Positions 58,357 through 64,000 of a DNA stretch of 64,000 nt are shown in pieces. Origin of the DNA: Shewanella glacialimarina (lineage in GTDB: Bacteria; Pseudomonadota; Gammaproteobacteria; Enterobacterales; Shewanellaceae); NCBI RefSeq assembly GCF_020511155.1, contig NZ_CP041216.1, positions 2,728,001-2,792,000 on the forward strand. The letters run 5' to 3'. A model generated the notes under the pieces. The model was given only the letters and a program-made list of their open reading frames with translations, did no database searches and had not been told where the DNA came from. The position numbers were made by a program, and so were the translations under genes. Numbering within the stretch: position 1 is the stretch's first letter; each line of letters opens with the position of its first letter.

Positions 58357-60285
58357 TTAACTTTGCATCGAACGCTCTTCATCCAGCTCATTCATCAATG
58401 CATTGGCTAAAATTTTCCATGTCACAATACCGATAACTTGATTATCAATATTTTGCACCACAAGATAATCAGTATTGTTTTTTTCCATTAAAATTTTGGC
58501 GTCTTTTAAAATCGTGTTAGCGGCAATAATATTAATTTTATGGTCCATTATTTGGTGGGCACGTTTATTGAGCAAACTACGGTCAACCAATCGTTCTGCT
58601 GCGGTATCTAAAAATGGGCTACGCCAAAAAGCTAACGTCTTTTTATCTATCACACCTATGGGTAAACGGTTTTGTTCTGACAAGACCACAGCGACTTGCA
58701 TTTTTGCCTTATTTAGCATATTTTCAGTATGCTCAAGTGTATGATATTCCTCAATGGTAACTGCTGGATCCAATGATAAACTGCCGACATATTCAGCTGT
58801 TTTAAGATCGTGAATAGCCAGAATATCTAAACAAGCATCAACCACATGGGCGTCAAATATCTTACCTCGGCCTTCTATTAGCACATCATTTAACGCCGCC
58901 ATTCCCATAGACGGTCGATAAGGCCGATGGCTTAAAATAGAGTCAGCCACATCCGCAACAGCGATAATTTTTGCCTCAATAATTATGTCTTTCTCTTTTA
59001 AACCACTAGGGTATCCAGAACCGTCTAGGCGCTCATGATGTTGCAAAATCATCTGCTTAATGGGCCAGGGGAATTCGACTTCATCAACAATTAACGCTCC
59101 TTGCACAGGATGCTGCTTGACTAACTCATACTCAATTGCCGTCAATCTGGAAGGTTTAGCAAGAATTTGACTCGGTATGGCAAGCTTACCTATGTCATGA
59201 ATTAATGCCCCTAGCTTTAGCCCCTCTAACTGATCTGCAGGTAAACCCATTTTTTCGCCCATTAAATAACTTAATTGTGCGACTGATTTTTGATGACCTG
59301 CGGTATAGGCATCTTTTAGCTCTAAGGCTTCTGAAATAGCACCAACAAGCTGCACTAGTATGTGAGTCATTTTCTCTTTTTGGTCTTTAATAATGACTGA
59401 CTGTTTAGACATTGCATTAATTGTGCGCGGGAGTTCGACACAGTGCCACAAAATGGTCGCATAGATCGCCAATGATTTTGCATCAACCTGGGTAAAAGGT
59501 TTATCCCTATTACCCACACCAATAATACCCACCACTTTTTTACGATATCGAATAGGGACACAAAGGTGATTATTAAACGCAAAATAGCCATCTCTTTGTA
59601 AGCGAACTGAATTATCTAGGGGGTCATTATCAATTGTCGCTTGTTTGGTTTTAATCGTTTCAGCCCACAGTCCTGAGTCTGCAAGATATTGCTGATTATC
59701 TGAAATAGCAAAAAACTGCTTCACTTTATCGGTCCAAGCCGTGCGAACAATTTTATTATGTTTTTCATCATAAATATGCAGATAACCTACTTGACTGTGG
59801 GTTAGCGCAAGCGCTTGTTGCAATGCTGTTTTGAATACCACATCGGATTTGGCAGTAATCACAGCTTCAATTTGTTGTAACCAATCATCGCTAGATTGAA
59901 TGGCTAAATTGTAGTCAGGGTGGAGATCCATTAACCATTTTTCATCTAAATCTAATTGGGTTAGCACCATGCACCAGTGGTCAGCACTGTCGTCAATTGG
60001 CACTATGATAACTTGCTGTGCATGACCTCGTTCATCAATAAAGTGCAACAGCTGTTTTGTGGTTCGATTAGTTAAATCAATTAAGGTTAACTCTAGGGTT
60101 GGAAACGTGGCTGACATGGGCTGCTTTAAGATAGAGGCGATGGGTTTTTTAACTTGTGAATATAAAGCTTCACTTAATTTTACTATCTCTAAGCGATGAT
60201 TGAACATAGCCCATGACAGTTCGAACCCTTTAGGTAGCTCTGCGTGTTTCAAAAAAAAGTCGTTCTTTTGATGCATTCTGTACAA
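58357..60285 (-). CDS. GAF-HD-GYP cyclic-di-GMP phosphodiesterase with C-terminal CBS-like region
   Basis: A 642-residue cytoplasmic protein. Residues 1-130 are unassigned (possibly PAS-like), about 150-290 form a GAF domain (FNNHLCVPIRYRKKVVGIIGVGNR) and about 310-480 an HD-GYP domain. The latter has GALIHDIGKLAIP, HPVQGALIVD, HHERLDGSGYPSGL and AVADVADSILSHRPYRP, so the catalytic set is complete. The C-terminal 110 residues resemble a CBS pair, a possible nucleotide sensor. Met4 (60276) is an alternative start. It should degrade cyclic-di-GMP, opposing the two cyclases in this window. Confidence 0.88.
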   Translation of the reverse strand: MYRMHQKNDFFLKHAELPKGFELSWAMFNHRLEIVKLSEALYSQVKKPIASILKQPMSATFPTLELTLIDLTNRTTKQLLHFIDERGHAQQVIIVPIDDSADHWCMVLTQLDLDEKWLMDLHPDYNLAIQSSDDWLQQIEAVITAKSDVVFKTALQQALALTHSQVGYLHIYDEKHNKIVRTAWTDKVKQFFAISDNQQYLADSGLWAETIKTKQATIDNDPLDNSVRLQRDGYFAFNNHLCVPIRYRKKVVGIIGVGNRDKPFTQVDAKSLAIYATILWHCVELPRTINAMSKQSVIIKDQKEKMTHILVQLVGAISEALELKDAYTAGHQKSVAQLSYLMGEKMGLPADQLEGLKLGALIHDIGKLAIPSQILAKPSRLTAIEYELVKQHPVQGALIVDEVEFPWPIKQMILQHHERLDGSGYPSGLKEKDIIIEAKIIAVADVADSILSHRPYRPSMGMAALNDVLIEGRGKIFDAHVVDACLDILAIHDLKTAEYVGSLSLDPAVTIEEYHTLEHTENMLNKAKMQVAVVLSEQNRLPIGVIDKKTLAFWRSPFLDTAAERLVDRSLLNKRAHQIMDHKINIIAANTILKDAKILMEKNNTDYLVVQNIDNQVIGIVTWKILANALMNELDEERSMQS

Positions 60286-60376
60286 TCCTTGTCTATTTAT
60301 ACCCTCTACTTATCTTAGCTTAATAATTATTTATGGCTAATAATTTTCAATAAAACAGTTATTTAGCCCTATAAAA

Positions 60377-60400
60377 AAGCCTACATTTTGTTGTAGGCTT
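60377..60400 (-). terminator. Terminator after purU
   Basis: A 9-bp stem (AAGCCTACA / TGTAGGCTT) with a 6-nt loop, followed on minus by TTTTAT, 25 bp past the purU stop. Confidence 0.82.
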
Positions 60401-60424
60401 GATGTTTGAGTAAAATATTAACCC

Positions 60425-61348
60425 TTAAAATACGACTGTTTTATTGCCATAAACGACCACTTGTTCATTCAGAACTAATTGCAGAGCTTTACTGAGTACA
60501 CTTTTCTCAACATCTCTACCTTGATGAGCTAGCTCTTCTGCACTGTAGCTGTGATCAACAGAAATAACATCTTGCTTAATGATAGGTCCCTCATCTAAAC
60601 AGTTATTAACAAAATGGGCTGTCGCACCAATAATTTTCACCCCTCGGTCCCAAGCTTGTTTATAAGGTGAAGCACCAATAAATGCCGGTAAAAATGAATG
60701 GTGAATATTAATAATTCTGTCAGGAAATTGAGCCACAAATTCAGGAGTTAATACCCGCATATATTTAGCTAAGACAAGGTAATCAGTGTCGTAAGGCTGA
60801 ATAACCTCAAGCATAGCCTGCTCATGTTCTTCGCGATTTAACCCTTCATGACTAACAAAGTGATAAGGAATATCAAATTTTTCAGTTAAATTTTGCAACA
60901 CATCATAATTCCCTACCACGGCTGCAATTTCTACATCTAAACCACCGTAGTATGACTTCATTAATAAATCACCTAAACAATGCGCCTCTTTTGTTACCAT
61001 CACCACGATTCGTTTTTTACCCGCATCGACTAGTTTTAAATGGTTTTTAGCGGGTAACACCGCTTTTAATGCACTGATAAATTCAGCATCATTAATCTTG
61101 CCATCTAATACTGTGCGCATAAAAAATCGCCCTTGAGCATGGTCAACAAACTCAGTATTTTTAATCACATTCAGATGATGGGCAAAACACACGCCGGTTA
61201 TTTTTGCAATTAGCCCTTGAGCGTCTGCACAGTCAATAATGAGGATTTTTCTGGTTACTGTCGATTGCGCGATGTGGTCGCTCGCAGTCGTTTCTGATAA
61301 TGCCATGGTTAAGTCTCGACTAAAAATTTCATTACTTAAGTCTGCCAT
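60425..61348 (-). CDS. purU: Formyltetrahydrofolate deformylase
   Basis: A 307-residue enzyme that hydrolyses 10-formyltetrahydrofolate to formate, balancing one-carbon pools. An N-terminal ACT domain (ILIIDCADAQGLIAKITGVCF) is followed by the catalytic domain with VLAKYMRVLTPEFV, IINIHHSFLPAFIGASPYKQAWDRGVKIIGATAHFV and DEGPIIKQDV, the His/Asp set of formyl hydrolases. It is about 25 residues longer at the N-terminus than the enteric protein; Met15 (61306) is a plausible alternative start. Confidence 0.93.
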   Translation of the reverse strand: MADLSNEIFSRDLTMALSETTASDHIAQSTVTRKILIIDCADAQGLIAKITGVCFAHHLNVIKNTEFVDHAQGRFFMRTVLDGKINDAEFISALKAVLPAKNHLKLVDAGKKRIVVMVTKEAHCLGDLLMKSYYGGLDVEIAAVVGNYDVLQNLTEKFDIPYHFVSHEGLNREEHEQAMLEVIQPYDTDYLVLAKYMRVLTPEFVAQFPDRIINIHHSFLPAFIGASPYKQAWDRGVKIIGATAHFVNNCLDEGPIIKQDVISVDHSYSAEELAHQGRDVEKSVLSKALQLVLNEQVVVYGNKTVVF

Positions 61349-61461
61349 TAAACTGCCATGATTTGGTAACTTTTATACTGAAATTTAATAAATTTTCACA
61401 AAATAGGCCACTAACTAAACATTAAGCATAAAAAATGATGAATTATTATCAAAAATGAAGT

Positions 61462-62838
61462 TTATCGACGGGAATCTATGTATTTTTGTAAAAGCTTTCT
61501 GAGGGTTTCTGCTTTAGTTCCATAGACCACTTGCACCCCTTTACCAACCACCACGACCCCTTTTGCCCCTAAGCGAACTAAACGTGCTTTATCAATTAAA
61601 GCTGAATCAATTACGCTAACTCTTAATCGCGTTAAACATGCAGAAAGCTCAATAATATTATCTCGCCCACCTAAACCTGCCACCATCCCCCTTAAACTTT
61701 CTTTTTGTTGGGGTAAAGCACTTGTAGGAGTCAGCCTTCCTGGGGTTTTCAAGTTAAAGCCAATAATACTAATACGAAACAAACTGTAATAAACAACGGC
61801 CGTTAATGGACCTAATATCATAAACCAGTAACGATTACTCGATTGGGGAAACAGTAAACTAAAATCCACTAATCCATGGGAAAATACAATGCTGTGGTGA
61901 ACATCGAGCAGTATACAAATACTATAGGCCACACCCGTTAACACCGCATGTACCAAAAAAAGCAAAGGGGCGACAAACATAAAAGCGAACTCAATGGGCT
62001 CGGTAACACCGGTCAGCCAACTTGCCATACCGGCAGATAACATAATACCCGCCACTCGATTTCGTTCAGTTTTGTCCGCACAACGCCATATGGCGAATGC
62101 CGCAGCAGGTAAACCCCACATTTTAATTAAATAGCCTCCAGCAAGATTACCCGCCATAGGATCACCAGCTAAATATCGACCGACCTCACCACGTACCAGT
62201 TGTCCATCATGCCAAAAATGACCAAACTCTAAGTAAAATGGTGCATTCCATATGTGGTGTAGTCCTAATGGGATCAGTAAACGCTCAACAAAACCATATA
62301 ATCCAAATGCAACCGAAGGGTCTTGATAAACTGCCCAATTAGATAGCAGTTCTATATTTGACGATAAGGGAGGCCAAATAAAAGCAAGCACGCTTGCGAG
62401 TATCATAGCTAAAGGCAAAATAATTAAGGGTGCGCTTCGACGACCTTCAAAAAATGAGAAGATAGCTGGTAGGGTTAACTTTTCACTCATCTTAACCGCG
62501 ATATAGGTTATAGCACCGACCAACATACCACCCGCTATACCAGTATCTATGGTTTCGATACCCCACATTGGCCTTGAGGGTAATTGATAGAGTGAACTCA
62601 GTGCGCCCATGGTTGAGATAAACACACCAAACCCGAAAACGGCAGAAAAAGCGGCAAGCCCCTGATCTTTACAAAATCCAATTGCTATCGCGACAGCAAA
62701 AAGCAGTGGCATCATAGTAAAGATTAGGTGACCGACAGAAGAAAAGATTAAATTAACGGCTTCAGGAATGAAGGTTAAGGGATTAGCCGTGATACCCAGC
62801 ATAACCCCAGCGGCTGGTAGTATAGCAATCGGGATCAA
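61462..62838 (-). CDS. PTS glucose/N-acetylglucosamine-family EIIBC
   Basis: A 458-residue permease in the TTG-started frame. EIIC occupies residues about 1-375 with GVTEPIEFAFMF (active-site Glu) and FSHGLVDFSLLFP. EIIB follows with the phosphocysteine in ELSACLTRLRVSV. There is no EIIA domain, so a soluble EIIA is needed from elsewhere. Which sugar is carried is uncertain; FSHGLxDF is more like glucose-type members. Conserved residues (FKFAQRLSQALLIPIAILPAAG) extend in frame upstream of the TTG, but no ATG, GTG or other TTG occurs before the stop at 62926-62928. The gene follows yqcA closely. Confidence 0.85.
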   Translation of the reverse strand: MIPIAILPAAGVMLGITANPLTFIPEAVNLIFSSVGHLIFTMMPLLFAVAIAIGFCKDQGLAAFSAVFGFGVFISTMGALSSLYQLPSRPMWGIETIDTGIAGGMLVGAITYIAVKMSEKLTLPAIFSFFEGRRSAPLIILPLAMILASVLAFIWPPLSSNIELLSNWAVYQDPSVAFGLYGFVERLLIPLGLHHIWNAPFYLEFGHFWHDGQLVRGEVGRYLAGDPMAGNLAGGYLIKMWGLPAAAFAIWRCADKTERNRVAGIMLSAGMASWLTGVTEPIEFAFMFVAPLLFLVHAVLTGVAYSICILLDVHHSIVFSHGLVDFSLLFPQSSNRYWFMILGPLTAVVYYSLFRISIIGFNLKTPGRLTPTSALPQQKESLRGMVAGLGGRDNIIELSACLTRLRVSVIDSALIDKARLVRLGAKGVVVVGKGVQVVYGTKAETLRKLLQKYIDSRR

Positions 62839-62906
62839 TAAAGCCTGGCTTAATCGCTGTGCGAACTTAAACCATTGCTGGGTAATGACGTGTTTAGAAA
62901 ATTTAC

Positions 62907-63368
62907 CTATAACATGTCTGCATTAGCTGCGGCTTGCCAAGTTGTTAGCCATTGAACTGCATCTAACTCAGGTTCCATGGTTTCTGTGGCATCTATTTCC
63001 AATCTAGGGGTTAATGCCTGTGCGCCAAGCTCATTTAATAGCTCATCAAACTGTTTTGCTGCGCCGCAAAAGGTGTCATAACTTGAATCACCTAGACCAA
63101 CAATGCTGTATTTCAATTTTGGTAAATAGGGCGCGGCAGATTTCATTTGTGTAAACCAAGGTTGAATATCTTCCGGTAAATCACCTTGGCCTGTGGTTGA
63201 GCAAACAATAATAAGATAATCAGATTCAGCAGGAATAAATCCTGCTAGCTCATCTGGTTGCTTTAAGGTGGTTGTAAAACCCATCTCAGTAATTTTTTTT
63301 GCTAATGTTTCAGCGGTAAATTGCGCACTGCCATAAACAGTACCAAAAACAAGATTAACATTTGCCAC
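62907..63368 (-). CDS. yqcA: Flavodoxin YqcA
   Basis: A 153-residue flavodoxin. The FMN phosphate loop is GTVYGSAQFTAE, then STTGQGDLPEDIQPWF and YSIVGLGDSSYDTFCGAAKQFDE follow. I use GTG 63368, which has an AAGGA ribosome site eight bases upstream, instead of the 12-codon-longer frame. Placement directly downstream of truC matches the truC-yqcA pair of other gammaproteobacteria, so YqcA rather than MioC is favoured. Electron partners unknown. Confidence 0.87.
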   Translation of the reverse strand: MANVNLVFGTVYGSAQFTAETLAKKITEMGFTTTLKQPDELAGFIPAESDYLIIVCSTTGQGDLPEDIQPWFTQMKSAAPYLPKLKYSIVGLGDSSYDTFCGAAKQFDELLNELGAQALTPRLEIDATETMEPELDAVQWLTTWQAAANADML

Positions 63369-63466
63369 TACTTTATCCTTCCTGTGCCATGATTTAAAAA
63401 TCAATTAGATTATAACTAACATACTGTATAAATTTGCTTTGTAGCAAGTGGGTTTTATTGATGAAT

Positions 63467-64000
63467 TTAAATAAGCATACTGGCTTCAGTATCTAGATCG
63501 TTCCACCCCAGTAAACTGAAAAGATCTAACCACTCTTGTTCTAACTCAGTCTCTATGTGCATTGGCTCACCCGTTATTGGGTGGGTAAATTGCAAGCTTT
63601 TAGCAATAAGCCATAAACGGTTGACGCCAAAATGCTCACGCCCGAATTTATTTTGTTTACCATCGCCATGGGTGGTATCACCAATAATAGGATGACGTAA
63701 ATGTGCCATATGGCGACGCAATTGATGTTTTCTGCCTGTTTTAGGTGTGAGCTTGACTAATCCGAAACGACTGGTTGGATAACGACCTGAACTAAATGGG
63801 ATTTCACTATTAAGTAGCGGCTGATAAAAGGTCACAGCATCTTGAGCGGGTTTATCCGCAGCTGCAAATTTGTCAGCAACATCATCAAGTTCAACTCTTA
63901 AAGCATAGTCGAGCTCACCGCCATCATGCATATTACCGCGCACTAAAGCCAAATAGCGTTTAGTGACGGTATGATTTTCAAATTGCTCACATAAAGTACG
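63467..64000 (-). CDS. truC: tRNA pseudouridine synthase C, partial (N-terminus outside window)
   Basis: The frame is open to the right edge, giving the last 177 residues (first visible RTLCEQFENHTVTKRYLAL). FGLVKLTPKTGRKHQLRRHMAHLRHPIIGDTTHGDGKQNKF is the RluA/TruC core, and NRLWLIAKSLQFTHPITGEPM follows. TruC makes pseudouridine 65 in tRNAs. The catalytic Asp of the upstream HRLD motif lies outside the window. The neighbour yqcA supports TruC over RluA or RluC. Confidence 0.88.
   Translation of the reverse strand, partial: RTLCEQFENHTVTKRYLALVRGNMHDGGELDYALRVELDDVADKFAAADKPAQDAVTFYQPLLNSEIPFSSGRYPTSRFGLVKLTPKTGRKHQLRRHMAHLRHPIIGDTTHGDGKQNKFGREHFGVNRLWLIAKSLQFTHPITGEPMHIETELEQEWLDLFSLLGWNDLDTEASMLI

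Noticed and set aside
1..64000. CRISPR arrays, rRNA and tRNA genes
   Set aside because: No regularly spaced direct repeats with spacers, no tRNA cloverleaf and no rRNA sequence were recognised on either strand.

Overview
The window is a stretch of gammaproteobacterial chromosome, almost certainly Shewanella. The evidence is the seven-gene isoleucine/valine degradation operon in the arrangement called ivdABCDEFG in that genus, the block dapD-glnD-map | rpsB-tsf-pyrH-frr-uppS-cdsA-dxr-rseP-bamA-skp-lpxD-fabZ-lpxA-lpxB-rnhB-dnaE-tilS, moderate to low GC, and the number of cyclic-di-GMP proteins. Species-level placement is not possible from sequence reading alone; identifications are by protein family recognition, without database searches.

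Layout. 1-1020: three small accessory genes on the minus strand, separated by attC-like integron recombination sites, with an isolated LexA box at 1243-1258. 1401-9171: the ivd operon (minus) with a LiuR-like operator in front of it. 9369-14447: a TPR-GGDEF protein, metA behind a lipoprotein gene with tandem MetJ boxes, an SDR enzyme and ompW with two FNR/CRP-type sites exactly 60 bp apart. 14690-20400: a Kef-type antiporter, a diguanylate cyclase, and a divergent pair of a RimK-like ATP-grasp ligase and a GNAT/C39-peptidase fusion. 21147-29615: a heavy-metal RND efflux locus (BlaI-type repressor, M56 membrane protease, TolC-like channel, adaptor, CzcA-type pump, HupE-like protein, membrane anchor protein and a previously uncalled 52-residue membrane peptide). 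It carries two near-identical palindromes, one before blaI and one at the start of the TolC gene.

29616-33733 is a scrambled accessory region next to tilS. It holds degenerate direct repeats, a group II intron 5' fragment, a copy of the tilS 3' end, a small insertion with a 5-bp duplication, a MITE-like element and two orphan genes. 33734-53660 is the conserved envelope, lipid A, replication and translation block, all on minus. 54015-58258 is map-glnD-dapD on plus. 58357-64000 carries an HD-GYP protein, purU, a PTS EIIBC gene with no conventional start codon, the flavodoxin yqcA and the truncated truC.

Functionally, the ivd genes take branched-chain acyl-CoAs to propionyl-CoA and acetyl-CoA. 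The rpsB-to-tilS block couples translation, isoprenoid/phospholipid precursor synthesis, outer-membrane protein assembly and lipid A synthesis. The efflux locus looks like a self-contained metal or envelope-stress response in which a membrane protease would relieve a BlaI-type repressor.
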